From Acidimicrobiia bacterium (lineage in GTDB: Bacteria; Actinomycetota; Acidimicrobiia; Spongiisociales; ZC4RG35), in NCBI GenBank assembly GCA_017577575.1, contig PKRG01000010.1, positions 1 to 64,000 of the forward strand: a stretch of 64,000 nt of DNA, in the 5' to 3' direction. Below are positions 8,785 through 16,061 of the stretch, one piece after another (the stretch's first letter is position 1; each line of letters opens with the position of its first letter). The position numbers and the translations under genes are program-made. A model generated the notes under the pieces. It made no database searches, was not told the DNA's origin, and saw only the letters and a list, made by a program, of their open reading frames with translations.

Positions 8785-8922
8785 ACTGAGAGTATCGGGC
8801 GGACCCCGGGGCCTCTTGAGCGCCGGGGTCGTCCGCATGACACGGTGAATACCGAGGAGATCTCGGTTGTTCGGCGAGCCAACGCTACCGGAACCGATCG
8901 CTTTGCGGATCGGAAAACCCGG

Positions 8923-10464
8923 TCATTCCCACTCGATGGTGGCGGGAGGCTTCGAGGAGATGTCGTAGGCCACCCGGTTCACCTGCGGGACCTCGTTGAT
9001 GATCCTCGACGACATCGCCTCCAGCACCTCGTATGGGAGGCGAGCCCAATCGGCGGTCATGGCGTCTTCGCTGGTCACGGCTCGCACGACGATCGGGTAG
9101 GCGTAGGTCCGCCCGTCGCCCTGGACACCCACGGTGCGCACCGCCGGGAGGACGGCGAATGCCTGCCAGATGTCGCGGTAGAGGCCGGCGCGGCGGATCT
9201 CCTCGACGACGATCTTGTCGGCGGCCCGGAGGACGTCGAGTCGCTCGCGGGTGACCTCTCCGATGATCCGCACCGCCAGGCCGGGACCGGGGAAGGGCTG
9301 CCTCCACACGATCTCGGGTGGGAGGCCGAGCTCTTCGCCGATCACCCTCACCTCGTCCTTGAACAGGTCCCGGAGGGGCTCCACCAGCTCCAGCTCCATG
9401 TCCTCGGGGAGCCCGCCGACGTTGTGGTGGGTCTTGATGGTGGCGGCGGTGCCGCTGCCCGACTCGATCACGTCCGGGTACAGGGTGCCCTGGACGAGGA
9501 ATCGGGCGTCGCCGACCTCCCTGGCGGTCTCCTCGAACACCCGGATGAAGGTCTCCCCGATGATCTTCCGCTTCTGCTCGGGGTCGGTCACCCCGGCCAG
9601 CTTCTCGAGGAACCGGTCGGCGGCCTTGACGTGAATGAGGTCGACGTCGAAGTGCCCCCGGAACGTCTCCTCGACCTGTTCTGCCTCGTCGGCCCGGAGG
9701 AGGCCGTGGTCGACGAAGATGCAGGTCAGCTGGTCACCCACCGCCTCGTGGACCAGGGCGGCGGCCACGGCCGAGTCGACGCCGCCCGACAGGCCGCAGA
9801 TGACCCGGGCGTCGCCGACCTGGGCGCGGATCTTCTCCACCTGCGACTCGATGATCGAATGCGACGTCCAGGTGGGGCGGGCGCCGCACACGTCGTAGAG
9901 GAAGTTGCGGAGGATCTCGTTGCCGCGGGGGGTGTGAGCGACTTCGGGGTGGAACTGGACCCCGAAGAGGCCGCGTTGGCGGTTCTCCATCGCCGCGACG
10001 GGCGCTCCCGGCGAGGAGGCGACCACCTCGAAACCCGGAGGCGCTTCGGCCACAAGGTCGCGGTGGCTCATCCACACCTCCTGCTGGCGGGGCAGGTCGG
10101 AGAAGAGGACGGAGTCTCCCGTCACCTCCAGGGGTGTCTTGCCGTACTCGGCGGTGCCCGTGTTCTCGACGACCCCTCCCGCCAGGTCGGCGAGGAGCTG
10201 GTGGCCGTAGCAGATGCCGAGCACGGGCACGCCGAGGTCGAGGATCGCCGGGTCGATGCGGTAGGCGTCGTCGGCGTACACCGAGGCGGGGCCGCCGGAG
10301 AGAACGATGCCCACCGGGCGCCGCCGCCTGACCTCCTCGGCGGTGATGTCGCGGGAGACGATCTCGGAGCGGACGTGCGCTTCCCGCACCCGCCGGGCGA
10401 TCAGCTGGGCGTACTGGGCTCCGAAGTCGACTACGAGGACCGTGTCGGCGCCGGGGTCGCTCAC
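8923..10464 (-). CDS. guaA: GMP synthase (glutamine-hydrolysing)
   Basis: A 513-residue GMP synthetase, which converts XMP to GMP with ATP and ammonia from glutamine, the last step of guanine nucleotide synthesis. The N-terminal class I amidotransferase has nucleophile Cys85 in GICYGHQ and partner His172/Glu174 (FHPEV). The ATP pyrophosphatase domain has the PP-loop SGGVDS (226-231). The C-terminal dimerisation domain ends in the canonical KPPATIEWE. The start overlaps the stop of the IMP dehydrogenase-family gene by 4 bp (ATGA), so the two are translationally coupled in one purine operon. Confidence 0.98.
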   Translation of the reverse strand: MSDPGADTVLVVDFGAQYAQLIARRVREAHVRSEIVSRDITAEEVRRRRPVGIVLSGGPASVYADDAYRIDPAILDLGVPVLGICYGHQLLADLAGGVVENTGTAEYGKTPLEVTGDSVLFSDLPRQQEVWMSHRDLVAEAPPGFEVVASSPGAPVAAMENRQRGLFGVQFHPEVAHTPRGNEILRNFLYDVCGARPTWTSHSIIESQVEKIRAQVGDARVICGLSGGVDSAVAAALVHEAVGDQLTCIFVDHGLLRADEAEQVEETFRGHFDVDLIHVKAADRFLEKLAGVTDPEQKRKIIGETFIRVFEETAREVGDARFLVQGTLYPDVIESGSGTAATIKTHHNVGGLPEDMELELVEPLRDLFKDEVRVIGEELGLPPEIVWRQPFPGPGLAVRIIGEVTRERLDVLRAADKIVVEEIRRAGLYRDIWQAFAVLPAVRTVGVQGDGRTYAYPIVVRAVTSEDAMTADWARLPYEVLEAMSSRIINEVPQVNRVAYDISSKPPATIEWE

Positions 10465-11618
10465 CCCATCCCCACCCGCTGACTGCGCTGCAGGGCCTTG
10501 CCCTCGGTCTGGATGGACGGGGCGATCATCACCTCCGCCTTCTGGAACTCCTTTACGTCGGAGTAGCCGGTGGTGGCCATCGCCACCCGCAGCGCCCCGA
10601 ACAGGTTGCGGCGCCCGTCGTTCTCGTAGGCGGGCCCGACCAGGATCTCCTTGAGGGAACCGAGGCAGCCGACGTGGACGCGCGCACCCCGGGGGAGGGT
10701 GGGGTGGAACGTGGCCATGCCCCAGTGGTAGCCCTTGCCGGGCGCCTCGGCGGCGGCGGCCAGGGGCGAGCCGATCATCACGGCGTCGGCTCCGCAGGCG
10801 ATGGCCTTGGCGATGTCACCTCCGGTGCGCATGCCGCCGTCGGCGATCACGTGCACGTAGCGGCCCGTCTCGTCTAGGTAACGCATCCGGGCGCCGGCGG
10901 CGTCGGCGATGGCGGTCGCCTGGGGCACGCCCACGCCGAGCACGCCGCGTGTCGTGCACGCGGCACCGGGACCGACGCCGACGAGCACGCCGACGGCGCC
11001 GGTGCGCATCAGATGGAGCGCCGTCGAGTAGGAAGCGCAGCCGCCGACGATCACGGGCACCTCACATTCGGCGATGAACTCCTTGAGGTTGAGCGGCTCG
11101 CCTTTCGATGACACGTGCTCGGCGGAGACGACGGTTCCCTGGATGACGAGGATGTCGAGGCCGGCTTCGAGTGCGTAGGGAGACAGCTCCTTCACCCGCT
11201 GCGGGGTGAGGCTGGCGGCGGTCACGATGCCTTCGGCCTTCATCTGCTCGACCCGCCGCCCGATCAGCTCGGGCTTGATCGGCTCGAGGTAGATCTCCTG
11301 CATCCGCCGGGTCGCCTTGTCGGGCTCGAGTTCGGCGATCTCCTCGTAGTAGGGGTTCGGATCCTCGTAGCGGGTCCACAGGCCCTCGAGGTTGAGCACT
11401 CCGAGCCCGCCGAGCTTTCCGATCTCGACGGCGGTGGCGGGGCTGATGGCGCCGTCCATCGCCGCTCCCAACATGGGGAGCTCGAAGCGGAACGCGTCCA
11501 GCTGCCAGCTGATGTCGACGTCGTCGGGGTCTCGTGTCCTGCGGCTGGGGACGATGGCTATGTCGTCGAATCCGAACGCCTGCCGACCAGATTTGCCGAT
11601 ACCGATGTCGATTTCCAC
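10461..11618 (-). CDS. guaB3: GuaB3-type IMP dehydrogenase family protein
   Basis: A 385-residue member of the IMP dehydrogenase/GMP reductase family, shorter than classical GuaB because it lacks the CBS pair. It matches the actinobacterial GuaB3 family, which usually sits beside guaA or guaB. The catalytic loop GPGAACTTRGVLG carries the Cys-Thr pair, and GGMRTGGDIAKAIACGADAVMIG is the phosphate-binding segment. Whether GuaB3 makes XMP or acts as a GMP reductase is unsettled in the family. The start is GTG with a GGAGGA Shine-Dalgarno; TACCCT at 11652-11657 (minus) may be the operon -10. Its stop overlaps the guaA start. Confidence 0.93.
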   Translation of the reverse strand: MEIDIGIGKSGRQAFGFDDIAIVPSRRTRDPDDVDISWQLDAFRFELPMLGAAMDGAISPATAVEIGKLGGLGVLNLEGLWTRYEDPNPYYEEIAELEPDKATRRMQEIYLEPIKPELIGRRVEQMKAEGIVTAASLTPQRVKELSPYALEAGLDILVIQGTVVSAEHVSSKGEPLNLKEFIAECEVPVIVGGCASYSTALHLMRTGAVGVLVGVGPGAACTTRGVLGVGVPQATAIADAAGARMRYLDETGRYVHVIADGGMRTGGDIAKAIACGADAVMIGSPLAAAAEAPGKGYHWGMATFHPTLPRGARVHVGCLGSLKEILVGPAYENDGRRNLFGALRVAMATTGYSDVKEFQKAEVMIAPSIQTEGKALQRSQRVGMG

Positions 11619-11684
11619 GAGGATTCCTCCGCCGAACGTCGTGCCCCGAGAAGGGTACCAGTGCGCTCCCTCCGGCCGGACCGT

Positions 11685-11690
11685 TACGCT
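11685..11690 (+). promoter_or_regulatory. probable -10 element of the CPBP protease gene
   Basis: TACGCT ends 8 nt before the ATG at 11699, and no Shine-Dalgarno lies between. This suggests a leaderless transcript. Confidence 0.4.
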
Positions 11691-11698
11691 CAGCCGCC

Positions 11699-12412
11699 AT
11701 GGCTCCCCGCTGGACAGTGATGGACCTCGTGCTGATAGTCCTCGGCGCCCTCGGCGGGTCGCTGCTCGCCGGGGCGGCGGCGTCGCTGGCCGACGCCCCC
11801 GCCGAAACCGTGCTGCTGGCCACTTTCGGTGGCCAGTACGTGGGCACGCTCGGTGTCATGTGGGTCATCGCCCGGACCCGGCGTCTCGGCCCCGAGAGCC
11901 TCGGCTTCGACATCCACCCGGCCGACGTGACCTACCTGGGCCTGGGCGTGGCCCTCCAGATAGCCATCGCCATCCTCTTCGCCCCGCTCCAGCAGCTGCT
12001 TCTCCCCGACCAGGGCCCGAGCCAGGAGGTGGCCGAGATCTTCGCCGCCCTGCAGGGTTTCGGGCCTCGCCTGGCGATGGTGGCCGTGTCCACGCTGCTG
12101 GCTCCCCTGTCTGAGGAGCTGATGTTCCGCGGGGTGCTGCTGCGGGCGCTGGAGAGCAAGTCGCGGCGCACGGTGATGGTGGTGACGTCGCTCGTGTTCG
12201 CCGCCTTCCACCTGCTCGGCGTGACCTCGGTCGGCGCCGGAGTGCTGGTGTTCGTCCAGATATTCCTCGTCGGGTTGGTGCTGGCGCACGTGACCCTTCG
12301 CCACGGGCGCATCGGCCCGGCGATGTTCGTGCACTCCGGGTTCAACCTGGTGGCGGCGGTGATCCTCCTGCTGCCCCAGGAGGTCCTCGAGCAGCTCGGC
12401 CAGGCTCAGTAG
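11699..12412 (+). CDS. CPBP (CAAX-like) intramembrane metalloprotease
   Basis: A 237-residue polytopic membrane protein of the CPBP family (Abi/CaaX protease-like). The three family motifs are present: Glu139-Glu140 with Arg144 in SEELMFRG, His171 in FAAFHLLG, and His212 with Asn216 in HSGFN, together forming the metal site. Hydrophobic segments cover about 8-28, 37-57, 78-98, 122-137, 158-176, 182-198 and 208-228. The substrate is unknown; family members act in peptide maturation, bacteriocin immunity or protein processing. The ATG at 11699 is preceded by TACGCT. The gene is convergent with trpS and overlaps it by 7 bp. Confidence 0.88.
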   Translation: MAPRWTVMDLVLIVLGALGGSLLAGAAASLADAPAETVLLATFGGQYVGTLGVMWVIARTRRLGPESLGFDIHPADVTYLGLGVALQIAIAILFAPLQQLLLPDQGPSQEVAEIFAALQGFGPRLAMVAVSTLLAPLSEELMFRGVLLRALESKSRRTVMVVTSLVFAAFHLLGVTSVGAGVLVFVQIFLVGLVLAHVTLRHGRIGPAMFVHSGFNLVAAVILLLPQEVLEQLGQAQ

Positions 12413-13398
12413 CCGGCCAGGCCGACGGCCTTGCGTATCTCCACCATCGACCGCTCGGCCCGGGCCCGAGCGTCGAGGGCGCCCCGCTCCATGATGTGGG
12501 CCACCTCGGCGTCGTCGAGCTGCTTGTACCGGGTGCGGATGGGGGTCAGCCCGTCGATCACGGCCTCGGCGACCGCCTCCTTGAAGCGGCCGTACCCGCC
12601 TTCGGCGTACTCGTCGACCAGGTCGTCGATCTTGCGGCCCGAGAAGAACGAGAAGATCTCGAGCAGGTTGGAGATGCCGGGCTTGCGGTCCCAGTCGTAG
12701 GCGACGGTGGTCTCAGAGTCGGTCACCGCCGACTTGATCCGTTTGCGGATCACGTCGGGGTCGTCGACGAGGAGGATCCGCGAGTTCGGGTTGGGGTCCG
12801 ATTTCGACATCTTCGACGTCGGGTCCTGCAGCGACATGACCCGGGCGCCGATCTCGGGGGTGATCCGCTCGGGGAGCGGGAAGATCTCCCCGAACCGGTG
12901 ATTGAACCTCTCCACCAGGTCGCGGGTCAGCTCCAGGTGCTGGGTCTGGTCGTCGCCGACCGGGACGGCGTGGGCCCGGTGGACGAGGATGTCGGCCGCC
13001 ATCAGCACCGGGTAGGAGAACAGGCCGAGGTTCTGGCCCGCCTTGTCGGCCTTCTCCTTGTACTGCGTCATCCGCTCGAGCTGGCCGATGCCGGTGATCG
13101 TGCCGAGGATCCACGCCAGCTCGGCGTGCTGGGGGACCTGGGACTGGTAGTAGAGGAGCGAGCGGTCGGGGTCGATGCCCACCGCCAGGAGGAGCTTGGC
13201 CGTCTGCAGCCGGGCGGCGTGGAACTCTTCCACGTCGTAGGGGACCGTCATCGCGTGCAGGTCGACGACGCAGTAGATCGTCTCGTCGTATTCGTCCTGC
13301 ATCTTCACCCAGTTGGAGAGGGCCCCCACGTAGTTGCCCAGATGCAGCTCACCGGTCGGCTGGATCCCGGAGAAGACTCTCTTCACTTCTGTCGTCAT
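12406..13398 (-). CDS. trpS: tryptophanyl-tRNA synthetase
   Basis: A 330-residue class I aminoacyl-tRNA synthetase that charges tRNA-Trp. It carries the HIGH-type motif HLGN (19-22) after GIQPTGE, and KMSKS in the segment SKMSKSDPN around residue 200. Length matches bacterial TrpS. The ATG at 13398 has GGAGAA (13404-13409) 5 nt upstream. The 5' leader encodes a 14-residue peptide with three successive Trp codons followed by a strong terminator, so expression is very probably controlled by ribosome-mediated attenuation that responds to charged tRNA-Trp. Confidence 0.98.
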   Translation of the reverse strand: MTTEVKRVFSGIQPTGELHLGNYVGALSNWVKMQDEYDETIYCVVDLHAMTVPYDVEEFHAARLQTAKLLLAVGIDPDRSLLYYQSQVPQHAELAWILGTITGIGQLERMTQYKEKADKAGQNLGLFSYPVLMAADILVHRAHAVPVGDDQTQHLELTRDLVERFNHRFGEIFPLPERITPEIGARVMSLQDPTSKMSKSDPNPNSRILLVDDPDVIRKRIKSAVTDSETTVAYDWDRKPGISNLLEIFSFFSGRKIDDLVDEYAEGGYGRFKEAVAEAVIDGLTPIRTRYKQLDDAEVAHIMERGALDARARAERSMVEIRKAVGLAGY

Positions 13399-13422
13399 GT
13401 CGGTTCTCCAAAGGTGCTCTAC

Positions 13423-13452
13423 AGAAAAGCCGCCGGATCGCTCCGGCGGCTC
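13423..13452 (-). terminator. attenuator terminator in the trpS leader
   Basis: On the minus strand the stem GCCGCCGGA / TCCGGCGGC (9 perfect pairs, 13429-13450) is capped by a GCGA tetraloop and followed by TTTTCT. It sits between the Trp-rich leader peptide and trpS. Its 5' arm contains CGGAGC (13440-13445), which can instead pair with GCTCCG (13472-13477) just upstream; that gives an antiterminator. Confidence 0.88.
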
Positions 13453-13470
13453 GGAAATCGAGACTGGCGC

Positions 13471-13495
13471 GCGGAGCTAGCTGGGTTCGCTCCGC
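13471..13495 (-). promoter_or_regulatory. 1:2 hairpin of the trpS attenuator
   Basis: GCGGAGC (13489-13495, overlapping the last Trp and following codons) can pair with GCTCCGC (13471-13477, starting at the leader stop codon) in a 7-bp stem. The second arm can also pair with the terminator's 5' arm. A ribosome stalled at the Trp codons would cover arm 1 and free arm 2 for antitermination; one reaching the stop would cover arm 2 and allow termination. Confidence 0.75.
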
Positions 13496-13521
13496 CACCA
13501 CCAGTTCCGTCTGCACGACAT
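13477..13521 (-). CDS. trpS leader peptide (MSCRRNWWWRSEPS)
   Basis: A 14-residue reading frame with three consecutive Trp codons (13495-13503), lying upstream of an intrinsic terminator and trpS. It is the sensor of an attenuator: slow decoding of the Trp codons when charged tRNA-Trp is scarce would prevent terminator formation. TAGGAT (13532-13537, minus strand) lies 10 nt before its ATG, so the transcript would begin almost at the start codon. There is only a weak GAAG before the ATG. Ribosome-mediated attenuation of a tryptophanyl-tRNA synthetase gene has been described in Streptomyces. Confidence 0.88.
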   Translation of the reverse strand: MSCRRNWWWRSEPS

Positions 13522-13531
13522 CTTCGGGATG

Positions 13532-13537
13532 ATCCTA
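13532..13537 (-). promoter_or_regulatory. probable -10 element of the trpS leader transcript
   Basis: TAGGAT on the minus strand, 10 nt before the leader-peptide ATG. I found no good -35 hexamer 16-18 nt upstream, so the assignment is tentative. Confidence 0.4.
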
Positions 13538-13592
13538 ACGCCTTCGCCGCTGGCGCCGGGCCGGCGAGACACGGAGATGGACCACCGACTCG

Positions 13593-14276
13593 TCACGAGA
13601 AGGGGACCCCTAGCGCCGAGCAGAGAAACGACACGAACGGCGTCGCCGCCTGGCAACGGGCGAGGAACAGGTCGATGAACTCGCCAGAGGTCACCGCCTT
13701 GTTCGTGAAGCGGGTGGAAGCGGCGAAGTCCTTGCGCCGCAGATCGTCGATGAGCGGATGGCCGGGATCGAAGCCGCGGGGCGGGCGGGCGAGGCGCTCC
13801 CCCTGGAGCGTGAAGTGCTCCTCGAAGGCGCCGGCACCGATGGCCGCCTCCCACTCGCCGGGGCGTTCGGCGATCGCCCGGCGGATCCTGCCGGCCGTGG
13901 CGGCGTCGGGTCGCCAGCACCCCACACCCAGGTAGGAGCGGCCCGGCTGGATGGCGAGGTAGAAGCGGGGCGTGGGACGCTCCCGGTGCATCCGATGGCG
14001 GATGCCGATTCCGAGGTACGTGCGGTACGGGGACTTGTCGGCGGAGAAGCGGGTGTCGCGGGCCATCCGGACGAGCGATCCCCCGGCGATCGCGGGCTCG
14101 ACGATGAACTCTGCCGAGATACCGGAGAAGGGAGCGGCCAGGTCGGCGATGAAGCGGAGGGCTGGCTCCCGGGCGTATCGCTCGTACTCTGAGCGATGGG
14201 CGGAGAACCATTCGCGGTCGTTGTTGGCGGCGAGGTCCCGGAGGAAGGTGAACAGGCGCGGGCTGAAGTGGGCCAT
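13593..14276 (-). CDS. DUF2461 family protein
   Basis: A 227-residue protein of the DUF2461 family (TIGR02453), of unknown biochemical function. Family traits seen: N-terminal FLRDLAANNDREWFSAHR, the central DTRFSADKSPYRTYLGIGIRH, and FYLAIQPGRSYLGVGCW. There is no signal peptide or membrane helix. The ATG lies 7 nt after TACGGT (14284-14289, minus strand), so the mRNA is probably leaderless. It is upstream of the trpS leader on the same strand but separated by about 55 bp with its own downstream promoter, and it diverges from the RDD gene. Confidence 0.85.
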   Translation of the reverse strand: MAHFSPRLFTFLRDLAANNDREWFSAHRSEYERYAREPALRFIADLAAPFSGISAEFIVEPAIAGGSLVRMARDTRFSADKSPYRTYLGIGIRHRMHRERPTPRFYLAIQPGRSYLGVGCWRPDAATAGRIRRAIAERPGEWEAAIGAGAFEEHFTLQGERLARPPRGFDPGHPLIDDLRRKDFAASTRFTNKAVTSGEFIDLFLARCQAATPFVSFLCSALGVPFS

Positions 14277-14378
14277 GTCGCCGACCGTACAGGTGCCCGC
14301 CGGGCGCGCCTAGGGGGTCGTGCCGGGGCGAAATCACGGCGACACGAGCCGCGCTCGCCGATACCGTGGCTGGTGCCG

Positions 14379-14888
14379 ATGGCAGCGAGAAGGCTCCGGT
14401 CCTGGCTGTGGGACTACCTCGTGATACTCGCCGGGGTCGCGGGCGTCTTCGTGGTCGTCGGTGTCCCGACCCTGCTCGGGTGGATCGACGCGAGCGGTGT
14501 GTGGGAGAGCCGGATCGGCTCGGATGTCGCCATAACCGTGCTCACCGTGGTCCCGACTCTCGGCTACCTCACGATCACCGAAGCGGGAAGGGACCACGCC
14601 ACGTGGGGCAAGCGCCGCAGCGGCCTGCGACTCGCCGACGAACCGTCCTTCGGCCGGGTGCTGGGCCGCAATGCGATCAAGCTGTTGCCCTGGCAGTTCG
14701 GGCACCTGGCGGCGACCCGATTCGCCACGGCCCCCGAAGCGACCGCGTCGGCGACTCTCTTCTTCGTCGTCTCGATGGTCCTGCTCGCCGCCGTCGCCCT
14801 CCCTCCCCTGCTCGGGAGGCGAGGGGCCCACGAGGTCGCGTCGGGGACCCGGGTGGTCTTCGATCAGCCGGCCTCGACCCCCGTGTAG
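14379..14888 (+). CDS. RDD-family membrane protein
   Basis: A 169-residue protein with hydrophobic segments at about 12-31, 46-66 and 128-150. The RDD-family loop is recognisable as GKRRSGLRLADE after the second helix. RDD proteins are small membrane proteins of poorly known function; some take part in ion or proton exchange. The start is ATG 14379; an in-frame GTG at 14373 is an alternative, with TACCGT (14362-14367) upstream. The 3' end overlaps the convergent SRPBCC gene by 25 bp. Confidence 0.75.
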   Translation: MAARRLRSWLWDYLVILAGVAGVFVVVGVPTLLGWIDASGVWESRIGSDVAITVLTVVPTLGYLTITEAGRDHATWGKRRSGLRLADEPSFGRVLGRNAIKLLPWQFGHLAATRFATAPEATASATLFFVVSMVLLAAVALPPLLGRRGAHEVASGTRVVFDQPASTPV

Positions 14889-15505
14889 AAGGCAGTCGTC
14901 CGCTGGGCGGCGGCCTCCGCCTCGGCCGGGTCGGTGCCGGCGGCGATGCTGGCGTCCCGCCAGGCGGCGCTGCTCGCCCCGTAGAACGCCCGGCCCTCTT
15001 CCGAGGCCGCCCACGCCCCGAGGTCGTCGGGCATCGCCGCCGCTTCGTCGGCCACGTGCAGGGCCAACCCGAGGAGGGCGCCGTCCCAGCCGACGCCGGT
15101 CGCTCCCGGCCCGTACTGGGCCCACATGTCGTCGTCGACGTGGGCGACGTGTTCCAGGGTGAAACGGGCCTGGCCGTCGCCTTCTTCGGTGATGCGGACC
15201 TCGATCCACGACACCTGTCCGCCGAACTCCCAGGTGGCGGCGAAACGGTGCGGCGGGTCGCACTCTTCGATGGTGCCCGAGGCGTTGCCTTCCAGGCTGT
15301 AGTGGCCCCCCGGGCGGAGGTCACCGCTGATGGGCAGGAACCAGCGGGGGATCCGCTCCGGGTTCGTGACCGCGTCCCACAGGTCGGCGGCGTCGGTCGG
15401 GTACACCCGGCTGGCGGTCAGCACCCTAGCCTCACCAGACTCCAATGTCCGGGTGCCGACGGTGCGGGTCACTTCCGAGATGTGGTGGGCGACGTCGAGC
15501 GTCAT
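14864..15505 (-). CDS. SRPBCC (AHSA1-like) domain protein
   Basis: A 213-residue START/Bet v1-fold protein of the AHSA1-like group. The typical beginning of the domain is SRVYPTDAADLWDAVTNPERIPRWFLPISGDLRPGGH in function terms: Val-Tyr start strand, WDAVTNPE helix and RWF (about 31-52), then a beta-rich core ending near 125; the rest is helical. It starts with ATG preceded by GAGGAAGAAG. The upstream ArsR gene overlaps the start by 4 bp, a pairing common in Actinobacteria and Firmicutes, where both are autoregulated. The ligand is unknown. Confidence 0.85.
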   Translation of the reverse strand: MTLDVAHHISEVTRTVGTRTLESGEARVLTASRVYPTDAADLWDAVTNPERIPRWFLPISGDLRPGGHYSLEGNASGTIEECDPPHRFAATWEFGGQVSWIEVRITEEGDGQARFTLEHVAHVDDDMWAQYGPGATGVGWDGALLGLALHVADEAAAMPDDLGAWAASEEGRAFYGASSAAWRDASIAAGTDPAEAEAAAQRTTAFYTGVEAG

Positions 15506-15834
15506 GTCTTCTTCCTCTCTCGTTTGCCACGCGCCACTTCGGTGGCGAGGGCCTCCAAAGGTCCGGCCCAGATGCGACGGAACCGGTCGAGCCACTCGTC
15601 GACGTCGTCGAATCCGTCGGGGCGCAATCGGTAGATCCGCCTGGGGCCGTCGACGCGCACGGCGACGAACCCGGCCTCCCGCAGGACCCGCAGGTGGTGG
15701 GAAACCGCCGGATGGGAGATCCCGAACTCCTCCTGGACGGCCGCTGCCAGTTCCCCGGCGGAGGTCTCGCCCCGGGCGAGCAGGTCGAGGATCCTCCTGC
15801 GGACCGGGTCACCGAGCACGTCGAGTGCGTTCAC
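15502..15834 (-). CDS. ArsR-family winged-helix repressor
   Basis: A 110-residue ArsR-type regulator. The DNA-binding region begins MNALDVLGDPVRRRILDLLARG, with the recognition helix in SHPAVSHHLRVLREAGFV (about 39-56) and a wing VRVDGPRRIYRL. No Cys metal ligands are visible, so it is of the metal-independent type that accompanies SRPBCC genes. It overlaps the SRPBCC start by 4 bp (ATGA). An AT-rich inverted repeat just upstream (15840-15867) is the probable operator for self-repression. Confidence 0.9.
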   Translation of the reverse strand: MNALDVLGDPVRRRILDLLARGETSAGELAAAVQEEFGISHPAVSHHLRVLREAGFVAVRVDGPRRIYRLRPDGFDDVDEWLDRFRRIWAGPLEALATEVARGKRERKKT

Positions 15835-15839
15835 GACGG

Positions 15840-15867
15840 CTATTTAAGTACTTGTTTAATTAAATAG
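15840..15867. promoter_or_regulatory. probable ArsR operator (AT-rich inverted repeat)
   Basis: CTATTTAA (15840-15847) and TTAAATAG (15860-15867) form an 8-bp inverted repeat with a 12-nt spacer that is itself AT-rich. The contrast with the GC-rich surroundings and the position 6 bp before the ArsR start suggest an operator overlapping the promoter. Confidence 0.6.
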
Positions 15868-15919
15868 CAACTGAATGATTTGACGACGTCGCGGCCGCCG
15901 ACATCCTGACGCCGACGCG

Positions 15920-16000
15920 CTCATCCAGAGCGGTGGAGGGACAGGCCCTGCGAAGCCGCGGCAACCGGACCCGATTCGGTGCCAATGCCTGATCGATGAG
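15920..16000 (+). ncRNA. SAM-I (S-box) riboswitch
   Basis: The core landmarks of the SAM-I aptamer are in order: P1 strand CTCATC (15920-15925), AGAGCGGTGGAGGGA, GGCCCTGCGAAGCC, CGGCAACC, then CGGTGCCAAT-GCC and the closing P1 strand GATGAG (15995-16000). It binds S-adenosylmethionine and normally shuts off methionine genes. The gene 61 bp downstream is MetE-like, which agrees. A GC-rich hairpin CGCTC-CGAGCG followed by TTT (about 16023-16038) could be the expression platform. Confidence 0.88.
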
Positions 16001-16061
16001 CTGCTCGCACGGTGTCGTGCGGCGCTCCGAGCGCGTTTGGGGAAGAGCGAAAGGAGACCGC

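Noticed and set aside
8785..8838. N-terminal extension of the CheA-like protein to the ATG at 8838.
   Set aside because: The 18 extra residues are Pro/Arg-rich and show no Hpt similarity; GTG at 8784 fits better, though not decisively.
13399..13592. A T-box riboswitch in the trpS leader.
   Set aside because: No T-box consensus or specifier loop was seen; the WWW leader peptide and alternative stems explain the region fully.
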